Assembly: GCF_004323735.1 (NCBI RefSeq)
Contig: NZ_CP036455.1
Location: 739,101 to 803,100 of the forward strand
Origin: Streptomonospora litoralis
GTDB taxonomy: Bacteria; Actinomycetota; Actinomycetes; Streptosporangiales; Streptosporangiaceae
Length of the DNA: 64,000 nucleotides
Direction of reading: 5' to 3'
Shown here: piece after piece, positions 52,321-60,616 of the stretch
Numbering within the stretch: position 1 is the stretch's first letter
How the letters are laid out: the number at the start of each line of letters is the position of its first letter
Translations under genes and position numbers: made by a program
Notes under the pieces: model-generated
What the model was told of the DNA's origin: nothing
The model's database searches: none
What the model saw: the letters and a program-made list of their open reading frames with translations, nothing else

Positions 52321-52947
52321 ATGTCGAATCCGTCCATCGCCAGCAAGCTGATGTCCATGGTCAAGGGCATCTTCGGACAGAAGGAAGAGGCCGCCGAGCC
52401 CGCCCCGCAGTCCGCGTCCGCAGAGCAGAAGGCGCCTGCGGGTGCGGCTGAGGGCAACGGCTCCGCTTCGGCCAACGGCACCAAGACCGCCGCCGAGGCG
52501 AAGCAGGCCCCCGCCGAGGAGTCGGAGAAGCCGGCTGACGAGAGCGCCGCAGCGGCCCCGTCCGCCGCCGCGCCCGCCGCGGAGGACAGCGTCAAGGCCG
52601 TCGAGGAGGACGACGCCGCGGAGAAGTCCGCCGCGAGTCCCGACCTCGTCACCCCCGAGGAGCGCGCGGGCGTCGCCGATGAGCTGGCCGCCGCCGAGGC
52701 CACCACCCAGGAGTCCGACGACTCCGTTCTGGAGGACGTCCGCCGCCAGGCCGCTCCCGCCGCCGACGAGCTCGCGGTGCCCGGCTACGACGACCTCACG
52801 CTCCCGTCGATCCGCGCCCGCCTGCGCAAGCTCACCATCGACCAGGTCCGCGACCTGCGCGCCTACGAGGTGGCCCACGGCGAGCGGCCGGAGTTCATCA
52901 AGATGTACGACAACCGCATCGCCAAGCTCCAAGCCGAGGAGTCCTAG
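52321..52947 (+). CDS. Ala/Glu-rich protein with conserved C-terminal module
   Basis: A 208-residue protein of unknown function. Residues 1-20 (MSNPSIASKLMSMVKGIFGQ) form an amphipathic helix that could touch a membrane or lipid surface. Residues ~21-160 are disordered and rich in Ala, Glu and Pro. The last ~48 residues are well conserved in character: PGYDDLTLPSIRARLRKLTI, DQVRDLRAYEVAHGERPEFI, KMYDNRIAKL. This C-terminal module ends several actinobacterial proteins, some annotated as lipid-droplet-associated; whether that applies here is uncertain. The ATG at 52321 follows a GAGCATCAGGAGCCCC leader. Confidence 0.75.
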   Translation: MSNPSIASKLMSMVKGIFGQKEEAAEPAPQSASAEQKAPAGAAEGNGSASANGTKTAAEAKQAPAEESEKPADESAAAAPSAAAPAAEDSVKAVEEDDAAEKSAASPDLVTPEERAGVADELAAAEATTQESDDSVLEDVRRQAAPAADELAVPGYDDLTLPSIRARLRKLTIDQVRDLRAYEVAHGERPEFIKMYDNRIAKLQAEES

Positions 52948-53056
52948 CAGCTGGACGGCGCGGCGTCCGCCCCTCCTGCCTCTCCTCCGGCCGGGCGCAC
53001 ATCGGGCCGCCGCAGCGCGGCTATGCGGTGTCCGCCCCCGGCCGCGGAGCCGGGTG

Positions 53057-53500
53057 TCACGACGTGAGGCGGTCCACCCGCGCGTCGGCTCCGCCGGTCT
53101 GCGCGAGGTCCGGGAAGGCCGGGCCGCCCACCGGGGACCGCCCGTCGCCGCCGACCGCCGACTCGGCGAGGAGCGACTGCAGATCACCCGCCAGGGCGGG
53201 GTTGTCCTCCAGCCACCGGCGCAGCCGTTCACGCCACAGAGCCTCGGCTCCGGCGCGCGCTGCGGGCTTGTCGGTGTCAGGCGCAGCGGCGATGGCGCCG
53301 CAGGATCGCTCCAGTTCACCCGCCGCGCGCCGGCCGCCGTCCCGGTCGCCGCGCCCGAGCAGTTCCGCCAGCCGGTCGCGCAGCGCGTCGAAGCCGTCGG
53401 CCGTCATGGCGTGGACCAGAGCGGTCGATGCCGAGGCGGACAGTGCGGCGATCTGCTCATGCACGGCGGCTCCCAGTTTCGCGGGCGACTCCGCCAGCAC
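53057..53500 (-). CDS. Small helical hypothetical protein
   Basis: A 147-residue, probably all-helical protein I cannot place in a named family. It opens with AAVHEQIAALSASASTALVH and AMTADGFDALRDRLAELLGR, followed by a central GELERSCGAIAAAPDTDKPA and ALWRERLRRWLEDNPALAGD, then a Gly/Pro-rich tail. This pattern (helical front, charged centre, RLRRWLEDNP-type segment) recurs among short, variable actinomycete proteins associated with accessory loci. The ATG at 53500 is used. It begins the accessory stretch that separates ispH from xseA and diverges from the patatin gene. Confidence 0.6.
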   Translation of the reverse strand: MLAESPAKLGAAVHEQIAALSASASTALVHAMTADGFDALRDRLAELLGRGDRDGGRRAAGELERSCGAIAAAPDTDKPAARAGAEALWRERLRRWLEDNPALAGDLQSLLAESAVGGDGRSPVGGPAFPDLAQTGGADARVDRLTS

Positions 53501-53739
53501 ACTAGGCGAGTGTGCTCAGCCCGAAAAGGCCGAGCACACCGGCGATCCCGCGGAGCCGGACCGACGTCTTCGCGTCACTCCCGCGCAACGGGTGGGCCGC
53601 ATCCGCAAACCTCGCTGGCCGCACTCGGCCACCCGGCGCAGACCGCAGCCGACCGGAGCCTGCGGCACACCGCGGCGCCCTGGCGGCGGCGCGTCGGGCC
53701 TGAAAGGGTGTCGGCATCCGATCGCATGAGGAGGACGAC

Positions 53740-54576
53740 GTGGGCCGCGCACTCGTACTCGGCGGCGGTGGCATCACCGGGATCGCCTGGGAACTGGGCA
53801 TGCTGGCGGGACTGCAGGAGTCCGGGACGGACCTCACCGGCGCCGACACCGTCGTCGGCACGTCCGCGGGGTCGATCGTGGGCGCCCAGTTGACGTCGGG
53901 CACTCCGCTGGAGGAGCTCTACACTCGCCAGCTGCGCCCGCCGGAGGACGAGAGCGCGGCGCGGCTGCGCCCCGGCGTGCTCGCGCGCTGGGCCTGGGCG
54001 GTCATGCGCGAGCGCGACCCCGACCGGGCGCGTGCGCGGGTGGGGCGCATGGCCCACGCGAACGCCCGAAGTTCGCTGGTCGAGCGGCGGCGGGTCATCG
54101 CCTCGCGCCTGACCTCGACGGAGTGGCCCGACGCGGACCTGCGGGTCACCGCGGTCGACGCGCGGACCGGCCGCCGCACGGTCTTCCGCTCCGGCGGTGC
54201 AGCCGGCCTCCTCGACGCCGTCACGGCCAGCTGCGCGGTCCCCGGCGTCTGGCCGCCCGCGATCATCGGCGAGCGGCCCTACGTCGACGGCGGCGTCCAC
54301 TCGCCGAGCAACATCGACCTGGCGGAGGGGTTCGAGCGCGTCGTCGTCCTGGCGCCCGTCGCCCGCACCGGCGGCATGTTCACCGATCCCCGCACCGAAC
54401 TGGCGGCCCTGCCCGACGCGACCGCCACCGCCCTGGTCACCCCGGACCCCGGAGCGCTCGCCGCAATGGGCAGCAACAACCTCGACCCCGCCCACCGCCC
54501 CGCGGCCGCCCGAGCAGGCCGCACCCAGGCCGCCGCCGAGGCCGCGCGCATCGCGGAGGTGTGGGGCGGGGATTGA
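53740..54576 (+). CDS. Patatin-like phospholipase
   Basis: Probable lipid acyl hydrolase of 278 residues with a Ser-Asp dyad. The oxyanion glycine run is LVLGGGGITGIAWELG (residues ~6-20), the nucleophile Ser42 lies in VVGTSAGSIVGAQ, and the partner Asp183 in RPYVDGGVHSPSNIDL. VLAPVARTGGMFTDPRTELA follows, as in short bacterial patatins. No signal peptide is seen, so it is probably cytosolic. The GTG at 53740 places the glycine loop at the N-terminus as expected. It sits among hypothetical genes; patatins also occur in anti-phage systems, but no cyclase or sensor gene is near, so a housekeeping lipase is equally likely. Confidence 0.92.
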   Translation: MGRALVLGGGGITGIAWELGMLAGLQESGTDLTGADTVVGTSAGSIVGAQLTSGTPLEELYTRQLRPPEDESAARLRPGVLARWAWAVMRERDPDRARARVGRMAHANARSSLVERRRVIASRLTSTEWPDADLRVTAVDARTGRRTVFRSGGAAGLLDAVTASCAVPGVWPPAIIGERPYVDGGVHSPSNIDLAEGFERVVVLAPVARTGGMFTDPRTELAALPDATATALVTPDPGALAAMGSNNLDPAHRPAAARAGRTQAAAEAARIAEVWGGD

Positions 54577-54633
54577 GCGGAGCCCGGCCTGAGCGCGTGC
54601 TCCGGGAGACGAGACCCGTTCAGATCAGGACCG

Positions 54634-55152
54634 TTAAAACGCGAACCTGCGCCCCCGCAAGCTCGGCACGGAGATGGCGGTCAGGTCACCAGGGCGAACG
54701 CGGCGCCGGTGAGCGCGGTGGCGTGGCGTTCCGTCCTTGGTATCGCGGACAGCGGGGGAACGGTATCGGTCATCGGTCTGCCCATGCAGCGGGACAGCGG
54801 TCGGCGCGAGCCGGTCGGTGCCCGTCCGCGCCCCCGGTGCCGCGTGGGCAGACCTTGCAGGAGCGGTCGGACCGCCGCTGAGAAGCGCGGCGATGTGGCG
54901 CTCCAGCGCGTCAGCGGTGCCCGCCTCGACCAGGTTCAGGTGGCCGGGCAGCACTGCCCACCAGCGGCCGGTGTATGTGCCGTACCAGGCGCACACACCC
55001 GGGAAGAGGCGGGAGAGCCGCCGTGCGGCCGGGTGGATGGCGGCGGGCCGACGGGTCGGGCGGTCTGGGCAAGTGGTCGGTCCGGTCGCTGGGCCGGCCG
55101 AGGTGCGGGTGTGCGGGCTGGTGGCCGGAGGTGCGGCGGTGGCAGCGGTCAT
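54634..55152 (-). CDS. Hypothetical protein, second of a coupled pair
   Basis: A 172-residue protein of unknown function. Its recognisable core (residues ~45-90) reads RLSRLFPGVCAWYGTYTGRW and WAVLPGHLNLVEAGTADALE, a compact domain found in actinomycete proteins encoded near short GntR regulators. The flanks are Thr/Pro-rich and basic and probably disordered. Its ATG overlaps the stop of the gene before it on the same strand by four bases, so the two are co-translated. GC content is slightly lower than the surrounding housekeeping genes. Its expression probably depends on the divergent regulator at 56218. Confidence 0.65.
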   Translation of the reverse strand: MTAATAAPPATSPHTRTSAGPATGPTTCPDRPTRRPAAIHPAARRLSRLFPGVCAWYGTYTGRWWAVLPGHLNLVEAGTADALERHIAALLSGGPTAPARSAHAAPGARTGTDRLAPTAVPLHGQTDDRYRSPAVRDTKDGTPRHRAHRRRVRPGDLTAISVPSLRGRRFAF

Positions 55153-55910
55153 CGGGTCGCCTCCGGGGCGTCGTCGCTCCAGGTGCGGTCGGAGCAGGAA
55201 AGGTGCGGACCTTCATGACCGAATGGGCGCAGGCACGAGGGTCGGGAGGCGGCCGCGAATGGGCGGTACGAGTGCGGCGCGGGTTTGCCGCAGGCGTCGC
55301 CGATGCCGTCGGCGATGCGGGCCAGCATGTCGAGCGCGATCTCGTGGAGAGCGGATGGCCAGCAGGTGCCGTCGCCGGTGCTTTCGGCGAGGTCGTCGGC
55401 CATCTGGTGTAGGGCCCGGCGATCGGCGTGGCGGAGCGGCCGGTCGGTGGGCCGTTCGCCCGTGCGGAAGGAATCGTCTGCGGCTGAGACGGCGTCGGGG
55501 CGAGTGAAGGCGTGATCGAGATAGGGGCGTGAGCGTGGCGGCGGAGCCGATTCGGTAAGTGCGTAGTCGAGCGAGTCCAGGTCGGAGGCGGCGAGGGTGA
55601 GGGCGTCGTCCATGCGACTGTGCGCTCGGTATGGGGCGTTCTCTCCGCGGGAGTAGGTGAGTCGCCAATCTGCGCGGTGCCGGCTGTGGACTTCGCAGAA
55701 GCGCTCGTAGTCGGAGGGGACGGCGGTTGCGGGAGGCGGGATGTAGGGGCGAGGGCGGTCGCTGCTGGGAGTGATTCGGAATGCGGAAGACGATGCGGAG
55801 TCACCGTGCGCAGTGTCTTCCCGAGGGAGCGCAGAGTGTTGCTCAGGCGGCGCCAGGCGGACGAGCAACCACCGCACGAGGACATAGGGGAGTGCGAGCA
55901 ACCGGCTCAC
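55149..55910 (-). CDS. Hypothetical protein, first of a coupled pair
   Basis: A 253-residue protein I cannot assign. The N-terminus has a hydrophobic basic segment (LLALPYVLVRWLLVRLAPPE) that could insert in or lie on the membrane. A polar linker follows, then helical segments SRMDDALTLAASDLDSLDYA and RALHQMADDLAESTGDGTCW, and a Cys/His-containing end (CLRPFGHEGPHLSC) that resembles a small metal site. The GTG at 55910 was chosen because the upstream frame to 56180 crosses the regulatory region. It diverges from the short GntR gene and overlaps the next gene by four bases. Confidence 0.6.
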   Translation of the reverse strand: MSRLLALPYVLVRWLLVRLAPPEQHSALPREDTAHGDSASSSAFRITPSSDRPRPYIPPPATAVPSDYERFCEVHSRHRADWRLTYSRGENAPYRAHSRMDDALTLAASDLDSLDYALTESAPPPRSRPYLDHAFTRPDAVSAADDSFRTGERPTDRPLRHADRRALHQMADDLAESTGDGTCWPSALHEIALDMLARIADGIGDACGKPAPHSYRPFAAASRPSCLRPFGHEGPHLSCSDRTWSDDAPEATR

Positions 55911-56217
55911 CCTGTGGACGGGGAACGGAGAATCCGGCGTCGACTCGACTCCCGGTCGGTGATCCGCGTCTGGTGCCGCGGCTGTGGCGGCCGGTCGAGT
56001 GCGGATGTGTGCCGGATGACAGCAATGAAGGGCAGCGGCTACTGGGCCGGTAACGTGGCTCACGTCAAGCGCTCCGATCGCTTGGCCGGGCCCGGGGAGT
56101 TCGCACCTCCGCCGGGCCGTCCGGTTTCGGGTGAGCTCCATAATAACCATACCAAGGTTACCACGGTAGCCATGGTGCATCTTGGTTGCTCAGGTTGCTT
56201 TGCTTACTGTTCCGCGG
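55911..56217. promoter_or_regulatory. Divergent control region of the short GntR gene
   Basis: 307 bases between divergent genes, markedly AT-richer at 56135-56215 than its surroundings. TAACC and GGTTA face each other across 7 bases at about 56145-56161, and ACC/GGT half-sites continue to ~56180 (CCAAGGTTACC, GGTAGCCATGGT). This is a plausible operator for the GntR protein encoded immediately to the right. Confidence 0.5.
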
Positions 56218-56451
56218 GTGACGTACGAATTCGCTGACGATGAACCGCGATGGAAGCAGGTCGCGGACGTAATCCGCGGCCAGATCGCGAGAGGTGAGCT
56301 GAAGCCCGGGGATCGGGTCCCGTCCGTGCTCCAGATGCAAGCGGAGTACGGCATCAGTACGTCCACCGGCCAGAAGGTCCACCGGGCACTGCGGGCAGAG
56401 GGCCTGATCCGTACCCAGTCGGGGATGGGCTCGTACGTCGCCCGTCGTTGA
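56218..56451 (+). CDS. Short GntR-family regulator (winged helix only)
   Basis: A 77-residue protein consisting only of a GntR winged helix: [60 protein letters not shown] and SYVARR. No ligand-binding domain is attached, so another cue or partner must set its activity. The GTG at 56218 was chosen ([13 protein letters not shown]); a TTG at 56182 in the same frame is the alternative. Such stand-alone regulators are common in streptomycetes and relatives next to small hypothetical genes and integrated elements. It faces the coupled hypothetical pair and its likely operator lies between them. Confidence 0.85.
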   Translation: MTYEFADDEPRWKQVADVIRGQIARGELKPGDRVPSVLQMQAEYGISTSTGQKVHRALRAEGLIRTQSGMGSYVARR

Positions 56452-56618
56452 GTGGGTGGGGGAGGCGTACGCCCGGCGGGTGGCCGACATGGACGGCGCC
56501 GCGACGGTGCTCGCCGAGCCGTGCCGTTGGACAGCGGAGCATTGACCGCCGTCGGAGGCGGCACGGCGTCACTGCGGGTCGGCGTGTTCTGTCGGACCTC
56601 TCATCTAGTCTCGCTGGC

Positions 56619-57902
56619 ATGGGTATGGAGAGCTCGGCCGAATCCCCGCAGCCGGTGCGTGTCGTCATGCAGGCCGTCGGCGGGTGGATCGGGCGGCTGG
56701 GCAAGATCTGGGTCGAGGGCCAGGTCGCCGAGTTGAGCCGGCGCGGCGGCACCGTGTTCATGACCCTGCGCGATCCGGTGGCCAACGTCTCTGCGCGGGT
56801 GGTGTGCCCCGTGCGCGTGCTGGAGGCCGTCGCGCCCGTGCCCGAGGCCGGGGCCCGGGTGGTGGTGCACGCCAAGCCCGACTTCTACGTCGCCCGCGGC
56901 ACCTTCTCGCTGATGGCGCTGGAGGTACGGCACGTCGGGCTGGGCGAGCTGCTGGCCCGGCTGGAGCGGCTGCGGGCCACGCTCGCGTCCGAGGGGATGT
57001 TCGCCGACGACCGCAAGCGCGCGCTGCCGTTCCTGCCCGGCACGGTGGGGCTGATCTGCGGGCGCGAGTCGGCGGCCGAGCGCGACGTCCTGGAGAACGG
57101 CCGCCGCCGCTGGCCCGCCGTGCGCTTCGAGGTGCGCGAGGTCGCCGTGCAGGGCGACCGCGCGGTCGGCGAGGTGCTGAACGCGCTCAAGGAGCTCGAC
57201 GCCCACCCCGAGGTCGATGTGATCATCGTGGCCCGCGGCGGCGGGTCGCTGGAGGACCTGCTGCCGTTCTCCGACGAGGCCCTGGTGCGCGCGGTCGCGG
57301 CCACGCGCACGCCCGTCGTCAGCGCCATCGGACACGAGCAGGACAGCCCTCTGCTCGACCTCGTCGCCGACGACCGCGCCTCCACGCCCACCGACGCCGC
57401 CAAGAAGACCGTTCCCGACGTCGGCGAGCAGCTGCAGCTCATCCGGCAGCTGCGCGACCGCGGTCGGCGCGTTCTGGTCGGCGGTATCGAACGCGAGCGT
57501 TCTTGGCTGGCCGGTATGCGGTCGCGGCCGGTGCTCGCCAGTCCGCTGCGCGAGATCGACCGCCTCACCGAGCACGTCACCGGGCTGCGCGACCGCGCGC
57601 GGCGGTGCGTGACCGTCGCGCTGGACCGCGCCGGCGACGACCTCTCGCACACCCGCGCCCGGCTGCACGCGCTCTCGCCCGCCACCACGCTCGCGCGCGG
57701 CTACGCGATCGTGCAGCGCTCGGACGGCGCGGTGGTGCGCTCGGCGGGCGACGTCGAGCCCGGCGACCCGCTGCGGGTCCGTTTCACCGAGGACAGCATC
57801 ACCGCGACGGTCGAGGGCACCGAGGCACACGACTCCGACGAGGACGCCGCGCAGGACGGCAGCGAGGCCCCGGCGGCGCCGCACGGCGAGGGCCGGACGT
57901 GA
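56619..57902 (+). CDS. xseA: Exodeoxyribonuclease VII large subunit
   Basis: Catalytic subunit of a single-strand-specific exonuclease used in repair. At 427 residues it has an OB-fold at ~20-105 ([40 protein letters not shown]), then the nuclease domain with [60 protein letters not shown] and [21 protein letters not shown] long coiled-coil region and the C-terminal [20 protein letters not shown] follow. The ATG at 56619 gives the usual short lead-in; an ATG at 56625 is also possible. xseB is 69 bases downstream. Confidence 0.96.
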   Translation: MGMESSAESPQPVRVVMQAVGGWIGRLGKIWVEGQVAELSRRGGTVFMTLRDPVANVSARVVCPVRVLEAVAPVPEAGARVVVHAKPDFYVARGTFSLMALEVRHVGLGELLARLERLRATLASEGMFADDRKRALPFLPGTVGLICGRESAAERDVLENGRRRWPAVRFEVREVAVQGDRAVGEVLNALKELDAHPEVDVIIVARGGGSLEDLLPFSDEALVRAVAATRTPVVSAIGHEQDSPLLDLVADDRASTPTDAAKKTVPDVGEQLQLIRQLRDRGRRVLVGGIERERSWLAGMRSRPVLASPLREIDRLTEHVTGLRDRARRCVTVALDRAGDDLSHTRARLHALSPATTLARGYAIVQRSDGAVVRSAGDVEPGDPLRVRFTEDSITATVEGTEAHDSDEDAAQDGSEAPAAPHGEGRT

Positions 57903-57971
57903 GCCCCGCTGCGCCCGGGCGGGCAGCGACAACACCACGACGAGTCGGCGAGGAGCAGGAGGGGCAGCGCA

Positions 57972-58328
57972 ATGGCGGCTAAGAACACCGGAACGACAAC
58001 CGGCAGCGGCACCGACGGCGCCGATGCCGAGGGCGCGAACAGCGCGGACACCGGCGCGAGCGGGCGGGAAACCGAGGTCGGGGGCGACCGGCCCGAGACC
58101 ACCGGACCCGAGATGAGCTACGAGGAGGCCCGCGACGAGCTCGACTCCGTCGTCCGCCGCCTGGAGGCGGGTGGGCTGACCCTGAAGGAGTCGCTGGCCC
58201 TGTGGGAGCGCGGCGAGAGTCTCGCCGCCACCTGCGAGCAGTGGCTGGAGGGAGCCCGCGCCAAGCTCGCCGTCGCGATGGAGGAGCGGGGCCAGGGCGG
58301 CGAGTCCGACCAGGAGGCGCCCTTTTAA
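57972..58328 (+). CDS. xseB: Exodeoxyribonuclease VII small subunit
   Basis: Small subunit that assembles on the XseA coiled coil to give the active exonuclease. In 118 residues the conserved XseB part is the last ~65: SYEEARDELDSVVRRLEAGG, LTLKESLALWERGESLAATC, EQWLEGARAKL. The first ~48 residues are a Gly/Thr/Asp-rich, disordered extension that is longer than in most bacteria. The ATG at 57972 follows GGAGCAGGAGGGGCAGCGCA, a strong ribosome binding site, so the extension is probably translated. Order xseA-xseB is standard. Confidence 0.95.
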   Translation: MAAKNTGTTTGSGTDGADAEGANSADTGASGRETEVGGDRPETTGPEMSYEEARDELDSVVRRLEAGGLTLKESLALWERGESLAATCEQWLEGARAKLAVAMEERGQGGESDQEAPF

Positions 58329-58372
58329 GCCCTCGCGGGCCTGCGCTTCTTGGGATGAACCGGCGGACGGGG

Positions 58373-58918
58373 TTACTTCGGCGGGGTGCGCGGGCGGCGG
58401 CCGTTGACCTCGTCGCTGAAGGTGCGGATGTTGCTCGGCAGGCCGCGGAAGACCGCGATCACCAGGACCAGCGCCGTGCCCAGGAACAGCGACGGTGCGA
58501 CATCGGCGAGCCGGGTGGCCATGGCGATGGTCACTGCGCGGGAGAACCCGGTCTCACCCAGGGTCAGGGCCGTCTCGGCGGCGAGCGCCGCCGTGAAGTA
58601 GGCCAGCGGCGGGCTCACCGTCAGGGACAGCAGGTCGGTGGGGCGAACGAGCAGCGCGGCGACCACGCAGGCCGCGGTGAACGCGGCCCCGCTGATCACC
58701 GGGATGCTCGCCAGGTGTGCGATGAGGGTGGAGAGCAGGCTGACCACGCCGATGAGGAGTATGCCGCCGCGCCCGGTGAGCCGGACACGGCCGTCCGCTC
58801 CGGCGGCGGCCGGCTCGGAGGCGGTGCCGGCGGCGGGGGCGACGGAGCCGCGGGGCGCCCGCTGCACCGAGAACGGTGCTCGGGGGTGGTCCATGCGCTG
58901 CGGCTTCCGCGTCGCCAT
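58373..58918 (-). CDS. DUF6542-type membrane protein
   Basis: A 181-residue membrane protein of unknown function. A ~50-residue polar, Ala/Pro-rich start precedes four hydrophobic segments: GRGGILLIGVVSLLSTLIAH, VISGAAFTAACVVAALLVRP, a third around PPLAYFTAALAAETALTL and a fourth in SLFLGTALVLVIAVFRGLPS. The layout matches actinobacterial DUF6542 proteins found near xseA/xseB. The ATG at 58918 was used. It converges with xseB across a 44-base gap and lies before rmuC on its strand in reverse order. Confidence 0.75.
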   Translation of the reverse strand: MATRKPQRMDHPRAPFSVQRAPRGSVAPAAGTASEPAAAGADGRVRLTGRGGILLIGVVSLLSTLIAHLASIPVISGAAFTAACVVAALLVRPTDLLSLTVSPPLAYFTAALAAETALTLGETGFSRAVTIAMATRLADVAPSLFLGTALVLVIAVFRGLPSNIRTFSDEVNGRRPRTPPK

Positions 58919-58950
58919 TCCGGCATACTCCCTCGTCTGGCTCACGGTGT

Positions 58951-60387
58951 TCAGTATGTCACTCTCGGTGATTCATTCGGACTCCCGGTCCGCGCCGTGT
59001 CACCATTCGAGTATCCGTTCCCCTCCGTGTCTCCGGAAGCACCCGCGGAACCGTCCGCCGCCTCCGCGGAGCCCGCCGCGAACGCCGCGCCGTAGAGATG
59101 GACGCGGGAATCGGCCGCCGCGGTTCCGTTCTCCGCGTCCGTCCCGCCGTCTCCGCCGTCTCCCCGGTCCTCGCCCGTCAGCTCCGACGCAGCCGGCGGC
59201 CGCGCCTGGTCCTGGATGCCGTCGGGGCGGGCGAGATCACCGTCGACCAGTCCCAGCTGCTCGAACCGGCGCGCGGTGACCAGCACCCGGCTCTCCAGCG
59301 AGCCGACCGTCTGGTTGTAGGCGGTGACGGTCCGCGAGAGCGCCTTGCCCAGGCCCTCCACATGGCCACCCAGGGTCGACAGCCGCGCGTGCAGTTGCTT
59401 GCCCAGTTCGAAGACCGCGCGGGCGTTCTCGCTCAGCGCCTCCTGCTGCCAGGCGTACTGGGCGGTGCGCAGCAGCGAGATGAGCGTCGTCGGCGTCGCG
59501 ATGTGCACCCGCCGCCCCATCGCGTGCTCCAGCAGTTGCGGGTCGTGCTCCAAGGCCGGCGCGAGGAACGCCTCGCCGGGCACGAACAGCACCACGAACT
59601 CCGGCGCCGGGCTGAACGCCGCCCAGTAGGACTTGGCCGCGAGCTGATCGACGTGCGCGCGCAGGTGCTTGCTGTGCGCACGCAGGCGCTCGGCGCGCGT
59701 GTCGGAGTCGTCGGTCTCGACCGCCTCCAGATAGGCCGCCAGCGACACCTTGGAGTCCACGACGATGTTCTTGCCGCCTGCCAGCCGCACGACCATGTCC
59801 GGCCGCCGGCGTCCCTCATCGGTGTTCGCGTCGGCCTGCTCCTCGAAGTCGCAGTAGGCGCTCATGCCCGCCAGTTCGGCGACGCGGCGCAGCTGCAGCT
59901 CGCCCCAGCGGCCGCGGGCCTCGGGGCGGCGCAGCGCACTCACCAGCGCCTGGGTCTGGTCGCGCAGCTGATCCGAGCCCTGGCGCACCTGGTCGACCTG
60001 CTGCGCCAGCTCGGCGTGGGCGGCGCGGCGGCCGGCATCGGTCTCGCGCAGCTGGCTCTCGACGCGGGAGAGCGTGTCCTTGAGGGGGGAGACGAGCTGC
60101 TCGACGGCGGCGCGGCGCTGCTCCATGTCCTTGCCCGCCTCCGCGCCGACGGCGCGCAGCCGCCCCTCCGCCAGTTCCAGGAAGCGCTGGTTGGTGGCGT
60201 CCAGCGCCTCGGCCGACAGCGACCGGAACCGCTCGCCGAGATGCTCTTCGACGTAGGTGGCGCGCTCTTCGGCCGCGCGCGCATCGGCGCGCGCCTCGGT
60301 GACGCGGCCGCGCGCCAGCATCCAGCCCAGCGCGACGCCGATCGCCAGTCCCACCAGTAGCACCAGGATCAAGTCAAGGCCGTCCAT
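58951..60387 (-). CDS. rmuC: RmuC family DNA recombination protein
   Basis: Membrane-anchored predicted nuclease-fold protein that limits recombination at inverted repeats. In 478 residues, one helix (~3-25, GLDLILVLLVGLAIGVALGW) is followed by a long coiled coil (~28-165) and the RmuC domain: GRWGELQLRRVAELAGMSAY, RRPDMVVRLAGGKNIVVDSK, VSLAAYLEAVETDDSDTRAE and PEFVVLFVPGEAFLAPALEH, in which the Asp and Lys-containing VDSK form resembles a restriction-type active site. The last ~75 residues are disordered. The ATG at 60387 puts the anchor first. An intrinsic terminator in the sense direction sits ~64 bases upstream of the start. Confidence 0.93.
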   Translation of the reverse strand: MDGLDLILVLLVGLAIGVALGWMLARGRVTEARADARAAEERATYVEEHLGERFRSLSAEALDATNQRFLELAEGRLRAVGAEAGKDMEQRRAAVEQLVSPLKDTLSRVESQLRETDAGRRAAHAELAQQVDQVRQGSDQLRDQTQALVSALRRPEARGRWGELQLRRVAELAGMSAYCDFEEQADANTDEGRRRPDMVVRLAGGKNIVVDSKVSLAAYLEAVETDDSDTRAERLRAHSKHLRAHVDQLAAKSYWAAFSPAPEFVVLFVPGEAFLAPALEHDPQLLEHAMGRRVHIATPTTLISLLRTAQYAWQQEALSENARAVFELGKQLHARLSTLGGHVEGLGKALSRTVTAYNQTVGSLESRVLVTARRFEQLGLVDGDLARPDGIQDQARPPAASELTGEDRGDGGDGGTDAENGTAAADSRVHLYGAAFAAGSAEAADGSAGASGDTEGNGYSNGDTARTGSPNESPRVTY

Positions 60388-60450
60388 AGCCGCCCATCGT
60401 CTCAACCCGGGCACCGGCGGCACCTTCCGCCACGCGCGGGTAAGCACTCG

Positions 60451-60490
60451 TAAAAAGGCGGCCGCCCGGCCAGGCGCCGGCCGGGCGGCC
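60451..60490 (-). terminator. Minus-strand intrinsic terminator upstream of rmuC
   Basis: A 12-bp perfect stem (60460-60471 with 60479-60490, GGCCGCCCGGCC) is followed on the minus strand by GCCTTTTTA. It lies 64-103 bases before the rmuC start, not behind any visible gene, so it is either a leader attenuator of rmuC or the remnant end of a lost minus-strand gene. Confidence 0.65.
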
Positions 60491-60544
60491 GGTGAGCGCG
60501 CAACGGCGCCCCCGTTGGAGCATCCGATCGGATACTCGACTATT

Positions 60545-60560
60545 TACCGAGTGGTCGGTA
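60545..60560. promoter_or_regulatory. Candidate operator upstream of the GH3 gene
   Basis: TACCGA-GTGG-TCGGTA is a perfect 6-bp dyad in an AT-rich patch 57 bases before the ATG at 60617. The form is typical of TetR-type operators, though LacI- or GntR-type control is more usual for beta-glucosidases. No matching regulator gene is adjacent in the window. Confidence 0.5.
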
Positions 60561-60616
60561 GCTTAAATTGCAGTCCTCGGCCGACCACCGCCGACACCCC
60601 CACACCCAGGAGCGAC

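Noticed and set aside
53740-54576. Patatin as effector of a cyclic-nucleotide anti-phage system
   Set aside because: No nucleotidyltransferase/cyclase or sensor gene lies beside it in the window.
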